Of a DNA stretch of 64,000 bases, positions 1 through 9,095 are shown one piece after another. The DNA lies in contig JBPOIJ010000075.1 of NCBI GenBank assembly GCA_052034585.1, positions 1 through 64,000 on the forward strand, in the 5' to 3' direction. How positions within the stretch are numbered: position 1 is the stretch's first letter; each line of letters opens with the position of its first letter. The stretch comes from Xiheimicrobium sp052034585 (lineage in GTDB: Bacteria > Myxococcota > Myxococcia > Myxococcales > Myxococcaceae). Position numbers and translations under genes: made by a program. Under the pieces are notes generated by a model. It was not told the origin of the DNA, made no database searches, and saw only the letters and a program-made list of their open reading frames with translations.

Positions 1-1123
1 GCCGGTTGTCGAGCGCGCTGGGTAGGCGAAACCCGAAGTTCACCAGGGTCTCCTTGCGCGAACGATCGCCGCGATACATCGCCCCGATCTGAGGGATCGT
101 CTGGTGCGACTCGTCGATGATGACCAGGAGCTCTCGCCGGAAGTAGTCGATGAGGCAGGGCGGCGCCTCTCCCACCGCGCGCCCCGAGAGATGCCGCGAG
201 TAGTTCTCGATCCCGTTGCAGAACCCGAGCTGCTCCATCATCTCGAGATCGAACATCGTGCGCTGCTCGAGGCGCTGCGCTTCCACCAGCTTGTTCTGCA
301 GCTTCAGCTCCGTCAGCCGTTCGCGGAGCTCTTCGCGAATGGCGGCGATCGCCTTCGCCCGCTGATCCGTGTCGGTGACATAGTGGCTGCCAGGGAAGAT
401 CGTCATCTTGGGGATCGGGTTGAGCGTCTGGCCCCGGAGCGGATCGAACTCGGTCATCTTCTCCACGGTGTCGCCGAAGAACTCGACCCGCACCGCCCGC
501 TCGTCTTCGTAGATTGGGAAGATCTCGATGGTGTCTCCGCGCACGCGAAAGGTGCCGCGGTGAAAGTCCATGTCGTTGCGCTCGTACTGGCACTCGACCA
601 GCCGCTTCATCAGCGCGTCGCGGCCGAAGTCCTTCCCGGTCTCCAGCTCGATCGCCATGTCGAGGTAGACGCGGGCGACGCCGAGTCCGTAGATGCACGA
701 CACCGAGGCGACGATCACCACGTCGTCGCGAGTCATCAACGAGTGCGTGGCGGAGTGACGCATCCGCTCGATCTCCTCGTTGATGCTCGAGTCCTTCTCG
801 ATGTACGTGTCCGACGACGGCACGTACGCCTCTGGCTGGTAGTAGTCGTAGTAGCTGACGAAGTACTCGACGGCGTTCTCCGGGAAGAGCTGCTTGAACT
901 CGCCGTAGAGCTGGGCCGCCAGGGTCTTGTTGTGGGCGATGATCAAGGTGGGCCGCTGCACCTGCTCGATCACGTTCGCCATCGTGAAGGTCTTCCCCGA
1001 CCCGGTCACACCGAGGAGCACCTGGTGCTGATCGCCGCGTCGAATGCCCTCGACGAGCTCGGTGATCGCCCGCGGTTGATCCCCACGTGGCGTGTAGTCG
1101 CTGACGAGCTTGAACTCGGCCAT
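1..1123 (-). CDS. uvrB: UvrABC excinuclease subunit B (UvrB), 3' end cut by window edge
   Basis: UvrB is the damage-verifying helicase-like subunit of nucleotide excision repair; it is loaded on DNA by UvrA and then recruits UvrC. Translating the minus strand from the ATG at 1123 gives MAEFKLVSDYTPRGDQ, the P-loop GVTGSGKT, and the tyrosine-rich beta-hairpin region SYYDYYQPEAYVP that clamps DNA. The motif DESHQTIPQ lies near the window start. About 374 of the usual roughly 670 residues are present; the C-terminal half, with the remaining helicase motifs and the UvrC-binding domain, lies beyond base 1. No frame break is visible. Family assignment is certain; only completeness cannot be judged. 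Confidence 0.97.
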   Translation of the reverse strand, partial: MAEFKLVSDYTPRGDQPRAITELVEGIRRGDQHQVLLGVTGSGKTFTMANVIEQVQRPTLIIAHNKTLAAQLYGEFKQLFPENAVEYFVSYYDYYQPEAYVPSSDTYIEKDSSINEEIERMRHSATHSLMTRDDVVIVASVSCIYGLGVARVYLDMAIELETGKDFGRDALMKRLVECQYERNDMDFHRGTFRVRGDTIEIFPIYEDERAVRVEFFGDTVEKMTEFDPLRGQTLNPIPKMTIFPGSHYVTDTDQRAKAIAAIREELRERLTELKLQNKLVEAQRLEQRTMFDLEMMEQLGFCNGIENYSRHLSGRAVGEAPPCLIDYFRRELLVIIDESHQTIPQIGAMYRGDRSRKETLVNFGFRLPSALDNR

Positions 1124-1218
1124 GCCCGACTTCTAGCCCGGGCTCGTGACGCAGGGGTGTCAGGATCCGGTGAGCGGTGGCAGAGTCCTGGTCACCTCGG
1201 CAGGTCTGGAGACCCCTG

Positions 1219-2916
1219 ATGCACCCTCGTTGCGGACTGATCGTGCTGGGCCTCGTCGCGTGTTCGCCGGTCACGCCTCCACCTCCCTCCTGCACCGCCT
1301 CGACCTGCGCCGGCTGCTGCGATGCGCAGGGCCAATGCCAAGACGGCACGAGCACCACCGCCTGCGGCCGATTGGGCCTCGTCTGCGCGAGCTGTCAGAC
1401 CGGCCAGAGCTGCGTCGCTGGGTTGTGCCAGGGAACCGCGCTCGGAGGCGGCACCAGCGGTGGAGCGACCGCGGGAGGGTCTGGGGGCCCCGGCGGCGGA
1501 GCTGCTGGCGGCGTGGGTGGCGGAACTGCCGGTGGCGCGACGGGCGGTGGAGCGGTCGATGGAGGGATGGGTGGCGGGGCGGTGGGCACTCGCCCACGTC
1601 AGTTCAGCACGGCCGCCGCGCGCTTCGCCGTTCCGAGCGCGATCTACAACGCCGAGCGATCGCTGGGGACCGGCCGCGGAACGAACTGGAACACCCTCGA
1701 CCTCACCGGTGACGGCCGGCTCGACCTCGTCGTGACCTCGGACGCGAACGGCGTCGTCCTCATGAGCGGAACCTCGGTGGTCTGGCATGTCTTCGCCGGA
1801 GGGCCGACGGGCTTCTCGACGACCGCGACGCTCTTCGCCGTACCAGGAAGCTCCACGAACGCACCGATCTCCCAGACCGACAGCGCGGTGAGCCCGCGGT
1901 TCTGGAACACGCTCGATCTCACCGGAGACGGCTTCCCCGACTTCGTCCAGACGATGAACCCCGCCGGGCCCCTCGAGCTGCCCTTCTTCGTGGGTGTGCT
2001 CACCGACGGCTGGCTGCTTCGGCCTGGAAGCCGGGCGGGCTTCGCGACGGCCATGACCAACTTCTCGGTTCCCGTCCTCACGAACCGAGTCGATCGCGCG
2101 TTCGCCGACCTCGCGCGCAAACGGTGGGGGCTGGCGAACCTCACGGCCGACAGGACGCCGGACCTGGTGATCACCGCCGATCAGCAGACGGACTCGGTGT
2201 GGTCGAACCCCTCAGGCGGTCCCGAGTGGGTGATCTGCGTGGGCTCGGCGTCCGGGTACGGAGAGCTCTCGCGCTGCTCGCGCGTCGCCGTTCCAGCGAG
2301 CGGCTCGCCTGGGGGCTTTCGCGCGGTCGCCTCGACGCTCCCCGGGCAGGGCCTGGTGTGGCTGCTGACCGACATGGACGGAGACGGCCGCGACGATCTC
2401 GTTCAGACGATGAACCCGGCGACGATCGGGTCGACGTTCGGAGTCGGCGGTACGACCGCCTTCTGGAAGGTCTGGCTGAACCAGGCGACGGCGGGCACTC
2501 CGACGTTCAGCCCCACTCCGCTGAGCTGGGCCGTCCCCGCGACGAGCTACTCCACGCCCGACAGCATCGCCGCACCGCAGCTCTGGAGCCTGAACGACCT
2601 CGACGGCGATGGGGTGAAAGATCTCGTGCTCACCACCGACGTCAACTCGGGCCGGCCGTTCATGAGCAACAACACGCCCTCGTGGCACGTGCACCTCGGA
2701 AACCGGCGCGCCTTCGCGTCAGCCGCGAGCGTCTGGCCCGTTCCGGTGGGCCCGGGCGTCGATGGCTTTCGCGCGATCCGCGGGCCGACGTGGGGCCTGC
2801 TCGATCTCACCTTCGACGGCGTTCCCGATCTCGTCGAGTTCGCCGACCCGAACCGGAACCAGGCGTTCAGCGACGGGCAAGGCACGTTCTGGAAGGTCTA
2901 CGCCGCGATCCCCTGA
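1219..2916 (+). CDS. Secreted lipoprotein with Cys-rich head, Gly-rich linker and FG-GAP/VCBS-like repeats
   Basis: Predicted surface or periplasmic lipoprotein of 565 aa. The ATG at 1219 is preferred to the upstream GTG at 1177 because it opens a short hydrophobic signal ending in the lipobox LVAC. A Cys-rich module follows (residues about 25-70), then a linker made almost only of Gly, Ala and Thr. The rest holds at least six Asp-rich calcium-loop repeats of FG-GAP/VCBS type, such as DLTGDGRLDLVV, DMDGDGRDDLVQ and DLDGDGVKDLVL, spaced about 70-90 residues apart, which should fold as a beta-propeller. The Cys module also occurs in the unrelated lipoprotein at 27207-28418. Function unknown; such propellers usually bind ligands or surfaces. 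It stands alone between uvrB and a convergent peptidase gene. Confidence 0.82.
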   Translation: MHPRCGLIVLGLVACSPVTPPPPSCTASTCAGCCDAQGQCQDGTSTTACGRLGLVCASCQTGQSCVAGLCQGTALGGGTSGGATAGGSGGPGGGAAGGVGGGTAGGATGGGAVDGGMGGGAVGTRPRQFSTAAARFAVPSAIYNAERSLGTGRGTNWNTLDLTGDGRLDLVVTSDANGVVLMSGTSVVWHVFAGGPTGFSTTATLFAVPGSSTNAPISQTDSAVSPRFWNTLDLTGDGFPDFVQTMNPAGPLELPFFVGVLTDGWLLRPGSRAGFATAMTNFSVPVLTNRVDRAFADLARKRWGLANLTADRTPDLVITADQQTDSVWSNPSGGPEWVICVGSASGYGELSRCSRVAVPASGSPGGFRAVASTLPGQGLVWLLTDMDGDGRDDLVQTMNPATIGSTFGVGGTTAFWKVWLNQATAGTPTFSPTPLSWAVPATSYSTPDSIAAPQLWSLNDLDGDGVKDLVLTTDVNSGRPFMSNNTPSWHVHLGNRRAFASAASVWPVPVGPGVDGFRAIRGPTWGLLDLTFDGVPDLVEFADPNRNQAFSDGQGTFWKVYAAIP

Positions 2917-2922
2917 GCCGGC

Positions 2923-4578
2923 TCAGCGCCCACTCGCCGCCGAGGAGTTGCGATCGCTCTTGAGCGCCTCGAGCGCCTTGAGCCGCGCCACCTCGAACTC
3001 GTCTCCGCGCGTCCAGCTGGGCATCGCCGGCGTGTCGGCGAGCTTGACCGTCAACTGGTACACGAGCTTCACGTCCTCGACGGCACCGGTGAGATCCCAG
3101 CTGGCGAGCAGCTCGTCGGTGGGCTGGTGGTAGTGGGTCTGCTCCCACTTCTCTCGCTGCTCGCGCCCCCAGTTCTCCGGGCGATCGACGAAGGCGTGAC
3201 CGGACGAGAAGTAGGCGGCCGGCACTCCGATCTTCGCGAAGTTGAACTGATCGCTCCGGTAGAAGAAGCCGCGATCGCTCAGCGCGTCGGGCTTCACCAC
3301 CCGCCCCTGGGCCTTGGCGAGCTGGGAGAGCACCGCGTCGATCGACGTCTTCCCGTAGCCGATCACCGACACGTCTTTCGTACGCCCCCAGATGTTGAGC
3401 CCGTCGATGTTCACGTTGGCCGCCATTCGCCCCGGAGGCACGGGGGGGTGCTCGACGAGGAACTGCGAGCCCAACAGGCCCTGCTCCTCTGCGGCGACGG
3501 CGGCGAAGAGCACGCTCCGCTTCGGGGGCTTTCCCTGGCTCGCCAGCGCACGCGCGACCACGAGCATCGCCGAGACCCCCGAGGCGTTGTCGACCGCGCC
3601 GTTGTAGATCACGTCTTCGCCCGGCTTCCCGTCGCTCTTGAGCCCGAGGTGATCGTGGTGGGCGGTCAGCACGACCCACTCCTCGGCGAGCTTCGAGTCG
3701 CTCCCACGGAGCAGCCCGAGCACGTTGGCGGTCGCCTTCTTCGCCACCGCGTTCGTGAACGAGGTCGACGCGAGCACGCCGAGGGGCACCGGGACGAACT
3801 CACGCGACGCAGCCGCCGCGCGGAGCACGTCGAGATCCTTTCCGGCCATCGCCACCAACTTCTTGCTCGCGTCCTCGGTGAGCCAGGCCTTCACCTGCAG
3901 CTGCGGCGCGCCGATGGAAGGGAGATCGAACTGCTCACCCGTCCACGACGTCTGCACGACCTGCCAGGGGTAGCCCGCCGAGGGCGTGGTGTGAATGATG
4001 ATGCAGCCGATCGCGCCCTGCTTGGCGGCTTGCTCGTACTTGTAGTCCCAGCGGCCGTACCAGAGGCGCGTCTTGCCGGCGAAGAGGGCGGCGTCCTCCT
4101 CGGGGTCGTTGTTCATCACCAGCACGACCTTCCCCTTGACGTCGGCGCTCTTGAAGTCGTTCCAGCCGTACTCGGGCGCGACGATGCCGTAGCCCACGAA
4201 GACGACCTCTGCCTTGTCGAGACGGGCGAGGGGCGCCTGGTGGCCACTCACCGCGATGAGATCGCTGTGGAACTTCGCGGTGAAGGTCGCCGCGCCCTTG
4301 GTGAACGTCATCGCCTCGGGGTGGCCGGTGACGCCGACGAGATCGAAGGGCTGGAGGAAGCTGCCGCTCGCGCCGGCGGGTTCGAGGCCGAGCGTCTCGA
4401 ACTGGGTCGCGACGTACTGCTGAGCGAGCTGGTCTCCACGAGTCGCCGGCCCTCGGCCCTCGAGCGCATCGGAAGCGAGGAAGCGAACGTGACCGGTGAG
4501 CGCTCCCGGCGTGATGAACGGCGAGGTCGGGAGCTTGTCGGCCCCCAAGGTGACGAGGAGCAGCAGCGAAATACCCAT
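2923..4578 (-). CDS. Secreted M28-family zinc aminopeptidase with PA domain
   Basis: Extracytoplasmic metallo-aminopeptidase of 551 aa. The ATG at 4578 gives a short hydrophobic N-terminus (MGISLLLLVTLG); a TTG 42 bases upstream would add a charged extension and is unlikely. The central part looks like a protease-associated (PA) insert. The C-terminal half carries the M28 metal ligands in order: TAHHDHLG (His and nearby Asp), NGAVDNASG (bridging Asp), AAEEQGLLGS (catalytic Glu pair) and VNIDGLN (second-metal Asp). Late His residues near HYHQPTDE supply the last ligand. Length and order fit PA-containing M28 enzymes. The stop lies only 6 bases from the convergent lipoprotein gene. Exact substrate specificity cannot be read from sequence. 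Confidence 0.9.
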   Translation of the reverse strand: MGISLLLLVTLGADKLPTSPFITPGALTGHVRFLASDALEGRGPATRGDQLAQQYVATQFETLGLEPAGASGSFLQPFDLVGVTGHPEAMTFTKGAATFTAKFHSDLIAVSGHQAPLARLDKAEVVFVGYGIVAPEYGWNDFKSADVKGKVVLVMNNDPEEDAALFAGKTRLWYGRWDYKYEQAAKQGAIGCIIIHTTPSAGYPWQVVQTSWTGEQFDLPSIGAPQLQVKAWLTEDASKKLVAMAGKDLDVLRAAAASREFVPVPLGVLASTSFTNAVAKKATANVLGLLRGSDSKLAEEWVVLTAHHDHLGLKSDGKPGEDVIYNGAVDNASGVSAMLVVARALASQGKPPKRSVLFAAVAAEEQGLLGSQFLVEHPPVPPGRMAANVNIDGLNIWGRTKDVSVIGYGKTSIDAVLSQLAKAQGRVVKPDALSDRGFFYRSDQFNFAKIGVPAAYFSSGHAFVDRPENWGREQREKWEQTHYHQPTDELLASWDLTGAVEDVKLVYQLTVKLADTPAMPSWTRGDEFEVARLKALEALKSDRNSSAASGR

Positions 4579-4647
4579 TCGTGCCGTGTAGCAGATCGAA
4601 TCGACGGCTGGGGCGTTCAAGCCACCGCCCCTTCAACCGGAGACCCC

Positions 4648-5565
4648 ATGAATCGAATCTTCCTCGCCTGTCTCGTGCTGACGACCGCCCTGCCCGTTTG
4701 GGCTCAGTACTCGGCCACCGCTGGAACCAACGCCCCGGCCGCGGAGCGCAAGCTCGAGACCGTCACCAACACGAAGACCGGTAAGACCGAAGTCCAAGAG
4801 GTGTTCGTTCCGGTCAACCGCGACTCGTATGGGAACGCGTCGTCGAACAAGCACGATCTCGCGGTCGACGGTGCCTTCGATGGCCAGACGGTCGCGGTGG
4901 CCCAGTTCTACGACTTCCCCTTCGATGCGGCGCGCGCGGCGCTCCAGGAGAAGGGCTTCTCGGTGTACCGCTGGAACCACGAGGTCCCTGCGCCGAAGGA
5001 GTTCGAGGCGCAGCTCGCCAAGGCCTGCCAGCTGTGGATCATCTCCGACGATCGTCGGCACCTCACCCCGGAGCATCTCGCGGTGATCAAGCGCTTCTTC
5101 GACTCCGGCAAGGGCGTCTACATCTGGGGTGACAACGCGCCGTACTACGCCGACGCGAACGCGGTCGGAGAGGCGCTCCTCGGGGTGACGATGCAGGGCG
5201 ATCTCTTCGGCGATCAGGTCGTCGGACTCGAGAAGTCGAGCGGAGAACGCCACGTCGGCGTTCGCCGGAGCCACCTGTTGTCCACCGGCCTCGAGTTCCT
5301 CTACGAGGGCATCACCATCGCCACCGTGCAGCCCAACCAGGTGCTCGAGCCGCTGCTCTACGGCTCGGCGGGCAACCTCGTCTCGGGCTTCTTCGATCGC
5401 GGCGGGAAGCGGGCGATCTTCGACGGCGGCTTCACCCGGCTCTACAACAAGTGGGACACCGCGGGGACGGCTCGGTACGTGAAGAACTCCGCGGCTTGGT
5501 TGGCGAACGCCGAGCGCTTCGGAGACAAGGTCGTCGCGAAGGACGTGAAGCGCAACGCGAAGTGA
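4648..5565 (+). CDS. Secreted GATase-like/DUF4350-like protein of unknown function
   Basis: A 305-aa exported protein. The ATG at 4648 starts a clean signal peptide (MNRIFLACLVLTTALPVWAQ, cleavage after AQ) and follows a purine-rich GGAGA 7 bases upstream. After a short low-complexity stretch the body resembles class-I glutamine-amidotransferase-like folds: alternating beta strands and helices, including CQLWIISDDRRHLTPEHL and a GKGVYIWGDNAPYYADAN loop. I see no convincing Cys-His-Glu amidotransferase triad, so it is more likely a binding or structural version of the fold. Divergent from the M28 peptidase, with 69 bases between the starts, so the two may share a control region. Confidence 0.7.
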   Translation: MNRIFLACLVLTTALPVWAQYSATAGTNAPAAERKLETVTNTKTGKTEVQEVFVPVNRDSYGNASSNKHDLAVDGAFDGQTVAVAQFYDFPFDAARAALQEKGFSVYRWNHEVPAPKEFEAQLAKACQLWIISDDRRHLTPEHLAVIKRFFDSGKGVYIWGDNAPYYADANAVGEALLGVTMQGDLFGDQVVGLEKSSGERHVGVRRSHLLSTGLEFLYEGITIATVQPNQVLEPLLYGSAGNLVSGFFDRGGKRAIFDGGFTRLYNKWDTAGTARYVKNSAAWLANAERFGDKVVAKDVKRNAK

Positions 5566-5570
5566 AGCGC

Positions 5571-6023
5571 TCAGAAGGGGGCGTCGTCGTCACCCGGCGG
5601 AGGAATGTGGGCGTCGTCGGGCATGTCGCTCGAACCGCCCCCCTGCTGCCGGGCGATCTCCCCTTCGATCGCGGCGAGGAGCGTGCGCTCCTTGTCGTGC
5701 CAGCGCGCCTTGCCGGGATCACCCAGGGTCCTCCGGCAGCCGTTCGCGTAGAACTCGAGGTCCTGCAGCGAGGCGCCGGCGATCGGCATGCCCTTCGAGC
5801 GGCCGTAGGGTGGGAAGACGAGGCCGCCAGCGTCGGGTGCGGCCGGTCGAGGGGCAGCGGCGCTCCTCGAAGGAGCCGAGGCCAGGGCCTTGCCCTCGAT
5901 GCGGAGGTTGCCAAACGCGATCGAGAAGCCGTCGCCAACGCGCGTCGCGCTCCCGACTCGAACCTGCTCCACCGAACCGTCGGCCCGCGTCACCGCCACC
6001 GTCACTGGGAAGGTCTCGCTCAT
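5571..6023 (-). CDS. Small acidic-tailed protein with ExoX-C/DUF3820-like core and SSB-like C-terminal tip
   Basis: A 150-aa cytoplasmic protein from the ATG at 6023. Residues 1-50 look like a small beta domain, followed by an Ala/Pro linker. Residues about 70-128 carry PPYGRSKGMPIAG and a following helix, resembling the short module attached to exonuclease X and phage DNA-processing proteins (DUF3820-like: G[KR]xKG, then P, then a helix). The C-terminus is acidic and ends exactly in GDDDAPF, close to the DDDIPF tip by which single-strand binding protein recruits repair and replication proteins. No OB-fold is apparent, so this is not an ordinary SSB. It converges with the upstream secreted gene, 5 bases apart. 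Function is inferred as DNA metabolism at low confidence; that it is a real gene is well supported. Confidence 0.65.
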   Translation of the reverse strand: MSETFPVTVAVTRADGSVEQVRVGSATRVGDGFSIAFGNLRIEGKALASAPSRSAAAPRPAAPDAGGLVFPPYGRSKGMPIAGASLQDLEFYANGCRRTLGDPGKARWHDKERTLLAAIEGEIARQQGGGSSDMPDDAHIPPPGDDDAPF

Positions 6024-6063
6024 GCGGGTGCTTCACCACGCGACGAGGGAGGCGTCCAGGCTT

Positions 6064-6288
6064 TCAGGCAGGCCGGAGATCGCTTCCAGCGCAGCGTGGA
6101 CAGCGCGGCTTGTATCGGCTCACCGAGCCCTTCCACCCACACGAGCACACCACGAGCTGGTGGTGGGGATCGGGGGGCGGCCGACGGAGGAGCCGGCTGA
6201 GCATGAAAAGTACGACCACCACCGCCCCGCCCGCCGCGAGGCTCTTCCACCCACCGACAGCTGCAAGCCACGATTCCAGCTGAGTCAC
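6064..6288 (-). CDS. Small membrane protein with C-terminal zinc ribbon
   Basis: A 74-aa protein read from the GTG at 6288 (VTQLESWLAAVGG). The same frame is open further upstream, but that part lies antisense to the response-regulator gene starting at 6335 and is not used. There is one hydrophobic segment (AAGGAVVVVLFMLSRLL), a basic-proline turn, then two knuckles, CSCGW and CPRC, typical of a zinc ribbon facing the cytoplasm. Downstream lies the SSB-tip gene in the same direction, 40 bases away, suggesting co-transcription. No family name recognised. Confidence 0.6.
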   Translation of the reverse strand: MTQLESWLAAVGGWKSLAAGGAVVVVLFMLSRLLRRPPPDPHHQLVVCSCGWKGSVSRYKPRCPRCAGSDLRPA

Positions 6289-6334
6289 GTCAGGGATTGT
6301 CGACCGAATCGCTGCGACGCGCGAGACTTCGATC

Positions 6335-7060
6335 GTGGTCCCCAACTCCGTCCTGTTGATCGACGACGAGCCGATCGTGCTCGACGTGCTGAAGATCGCC
6401 CTCGAGAAGAAGGCCTTCACCGTCTCCACGGTTCAACGAGTCGTCGATGCGCTCAAGCTGCTCGAGACGCAGCGGTTCGGCGCGCTCCTCGTCGACAAGA
6501 ACCTCCCGGACGGGAGCGGGCTCGACGTCATTCGAGCGGCGCGCGCCAAGCAGCCCTTCTGCGCCTGCATGATGATGACTGGCTACCCCAACGTGACCTC
6601 GATCCTCGAGGCGCTGCGGCTCGGAGCCGTCGACTATCTCGAGAAGCCCTTCCCGCAGATGAGCCTGGTGCAGGAGAAGATCCGCTCGGCGATCGAGAAC
6701 CAACGAATCCTGGTCGAGCGCGAGGCGCTGATCGTCAAGCTCCAGGAACTCCAGAAGGCGGGAAACGGCGTCTTCGAACGCGACACCGAGGTGGCGATGC
6801 TGCAGCAGGCCCTCGAGCTCGCCCACGAGGAAAAGCACCACCTGACCTCGAAGCACCAGCTCGAGCTCGACGAGCTCAACCAACGAATCGCGTCGATCAA
6901 GCAGCGCCACGTGTCCGCGGTGCAAGCGATGCGAGCGAGCTCGGCGGCGCTGGCGAACCTGCTCGAAGGGCACCGGGTGTCGGCGGAGGCAGAGCGAGAG
7001 CTTCGAGAGGCACGCCGGCTGCTCGCTCTCGACGATCCCCCACCCACCCCGCCGCGCTGA
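6335..7060 (+). CDS. Response regulator: receiver domain plus C-terminal coiled coil
   Basis: A 241-aa response regulator from a GTG start. Residues 1-120 form a CheY-like receiver: acidic pair in LLIDDEP, phosphoacceptor Asp in LLVDKNLPDGSG, Thr in MMTGYPN and Lys in YLEKPF. Instead of a DNA-binding or enzymatic output, the remaining 120 residues are a charged heptad-rich coiled coil ending in a proline tail (DDPPPTPPR). That suggests an output through protein-protein contact or dimerisation, as in several myxobacterial signalling scaffolds. No histidine kinase is adjacent, so it is an orphan. Start upstream of 6335 is excluded by lack of an in-frame start near the receiver. Confidence 0.85.
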   Translation: MVPNSVLLIDDEPIVLDVLKIALEKKAFTVSTVQRVVDALKLLETQRFGALLVDKNLPDGSGLDVIRAARAKQPFCACMMMTGYPNVTSILEALRLGAVDYLEKPFPQMSLVQEKIRSAIENQRILVEREALIVKLQELQKAGNGVFERDTEVAMLQQALELAHEEKHHLTSKHQLELDELNQRIASIKQRHVSAVQAMRASSAALANLLEGHRVSAEAERELREARRLLALDDPPPTPPR

Positions 7061-7152
7061 GCCTCGGCCATCGGTTGAGTGGACGCGCGGGCTCCGCTGT
7101 CCGTCGGGGGGATGCACCGCGCCCACGGCTTGAGTACATTTTCCGGGAACGC

Positions 7153-7641
7153 ATGAAGGTCCGTCTGAGCCAGCCGCGCAGTGACTGCCTCATCGTCGAG
7201 CGGGGACGAGCCTGGACGCGCCTCTTCCTCACGGTGGGCGCGATCACCCTCCTCGTCGGGTGCCTCGCGCTCGTCGATCTCGCCACCGGCCCGGGCTTGA
7301 TGCTCCTCGTGCTCTTCGGGCCCGTCATGGGGGCGCTCGCGGTCGTCGCCCTGCGCGCCGGGCGCAAGGCCACCTGGACGCTGGTGCGATCGCAGGGCCG
7401 GTTGTTGGTGGACGGAGAGCCGCTCGAGCTTGCGCGCGTCGAGCTCCGGGTGCAGCAGATGCCGCTGACTCGAGTGCCGACCGGCTACACCCTCTCGCTG
7501 TGGATGATGACCGCCTCGGGGCCGATCGACGTTCCACTCGGCGCCTACAAGACACTGATCGAGGCGTCGTCGATCTCCGGGCTGGTCGAGGACTTCGTGC
7601 AGCGCGCGAACGTCAAGCAGCCTGGCCACACCGGCGCCTGA
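7153..7641 (+). CDS. Hypothetical two-TM membrane protein
   Basis: A 162-aa protein from the ATG at 7153. A short cytoplasmic head (MKVRLSQPRSDCLIVERGR) is followed by two hydrophobic segments, about residues 22-44 and 47-68, with a tight turn. A soluble C-terminal part of about 95 residues, rich in beta strands, begins with TWTLVRSQGRLLVDGEPLEL. This resembles small inner-membrane proteins with a PH-like cytoplasmic tail, but the sequence does not allow a family name. Its end is adjacent to the convergent kinase gene, whose stop begins at 7642. Function unknown. Confidence 0.65.
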   Translation: MKVRLSQPRSDCLIVERGRAWTRLFLTVGAITLLVGCLALVDLATGPGLMLLVLFGPVMGALAVVALRAGRKATWTLVRSQGRLLVDGEPLELARVELRVQQMPLTRVPTGYTLSLWMMTASGPIDVPLGAYKTLIEASSISGLVEDFVQRANVKQPGHTGA

Positions 7642-8963
7642 CTACCGAACGGTCACCAACACGCGGGTGCCCATCAGCCGATCGACCGCGCTGCGCCGGC
7701 CAGTTCCCACGAACCGTGCGAGCGCCCCGCCGAGGCTGAAGAGCGCCGTCGTTGCGACGCCTCCGAGGAGCGCGAGCTGATCGCGCATCGGCCAGCTGTT
7801 GTAGAGCGCGACGACGAGCAGCCCCGCGAGCGGAACCCAGAGGTGGTGGAGGAGCGCCCGCGCGAACAACCGGGCGGCTGATCGCTCTTCACCTTGTGGG
7901 CCCGCGAAGCCCAACCGCATCATCCACATGCCCGGAGTGGCTCCGAAGACGACCGCTCCCACGCCCAACCAAGCGACCAACGTGCCCCACGACAAGGCGA
8001 CGCGACCCAGGAGCTCGAGGCCGAGCGCCGACGAACCCCCAAGCACCGCGAGAAACACGCCGACGTCGATCGCCCACGCCAGCGCTCGTGGGAGCCCTCC
8101 GGCGTCGATCAACGGCTTCGGTCCTGCCTGCTCGAGCGCGTCCAACAGCTCGTCGTAGGTCTGGAACCGCTTCGTCTTGTCGCGCTCGAGACAGCGATCG
8201 ATCACCTTCGCGAACGCCAGGGGCACTGCGCCACGGCGAGGCGCGAGCGGCGGCGGCGGTGGGCCCTGGTGAAACGCCTTGAGCTCGAGCAGCGACGTCG
8301 CCGAGGTCGGAGGCTTGCCAGTGAGGAGCTCCAACATGGTGGCGCCGAGCGAGTAGATGTCGCTGCGCGCGTCGAGCGGCTCGCCAGCGGCTTGCTCCGG
8401 CGACATGTATGGAGGGCTCCCCATCACCGCGCCGACCTGCGTCAGCTGGGGGATCGGGGTGCTCGCCGTGGGCACTCCAGCTGGCAGCGTCACCGACTCA
8501 CGAGAGGTGACTGGCGCGGCGAGCCCGAAGTCGGCGAGGTGGGCTTCTCCGAAACGATCGAGCAGCACGTTGTCGGGCTTGATGTCGCGGTGCACGATTC
8601 CGAGCCGGGCGCCTTCCTCGAGGCCGTGGGCCAACGCGGTGAGGTGCCGGTGCGCCGTCTTCCAATCGAGCGGCCCCGACGCGCGGAGCTGGCCGGCGAG
8701 CGAGCCCCCTCGACCAGCTCCATCACCATGAAGAGGGTGGGCCCTTCCTGGCCGACGTAGAAGACCTGCACGACGTTGGGGTGAACGAGCTGGGCCTGCG
8801 CCCTCGCCTCCCGAACGAAGCGCGCGGTGAAGGACTGCTCGCTCGCGTACTCGGGCCGAATCACCTTCACCGCCACCGGCCGCTGCAGCGAGAGATCGAA
8901 GCCGAGGTAGACCCGCCCCATGCCGCCTTCCGCGATGCCTCGGTCGAGGCGGAAGTGGTGCAA
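7642..8963 (-). pseudogene. Ser/Thr protein kinase with C-terminal RDD membrane domain, single-base frameshift
   Basis: Eukaryotic-type (Hanks) kinase split in two frames. The first frame, from the TTG at 8963, has the glycine loop AEGGMGRVYLGFD, the ATP-binding Lys in VAVKVI, and runs to MELVEG. The second frame continues with the catalytic loop IVHRDIKPDNVLL, the DFG motif in LADFGLAAP and the activation-segment GSPPYMSPEQAAGE. A membrane-embedded RDD-like domain follows (ALAWAIDVGVF, later a GMWMMRLG turn). The frames join at a run of five C on the plus strand (8705-8709). One more base would restore MELVEGGSLAGQL, and the 1322-nt span is one base short of a whole number of codons. It is either a recent pseudogene or a homopolymer error. 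A substrate cannot be inferred. Confidence 0.85.
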
Positions 8964-9095
8964 GGTTCGACCCGAATGCGAAGGAAGTGGTGCGCTCAGA
9001 GCCCCTTCCTACGAGGCGCGCCGGCGGGTGGATTTCCGGGGCGATCCTCGGGGATTTTCAGGGAAGTTGCGGAGCGGGCGAGTACAGTGCCGCGC

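Noticed and set aside
104..1219. 371-codon plus-strand frame over uvrB
   Set aside because: Antisense shadow of uvrB; the translation has no recognisable motifs.
6289..6429. Upstream extension of the zinc-ribbon gene
   Set aside because: It lies antisense to the start of the response regulator and adds sequence with no structural features; the GTG at 6288 fits better.
8700..8715. Programmed ribosomal frameshifting in the kinase gene
   Set aside because: No classic slippery heptamer or downstream pseudoknot is visible, and the shift lies in the middle of the kinase fold where it would always be needed; a lost base is simpler.
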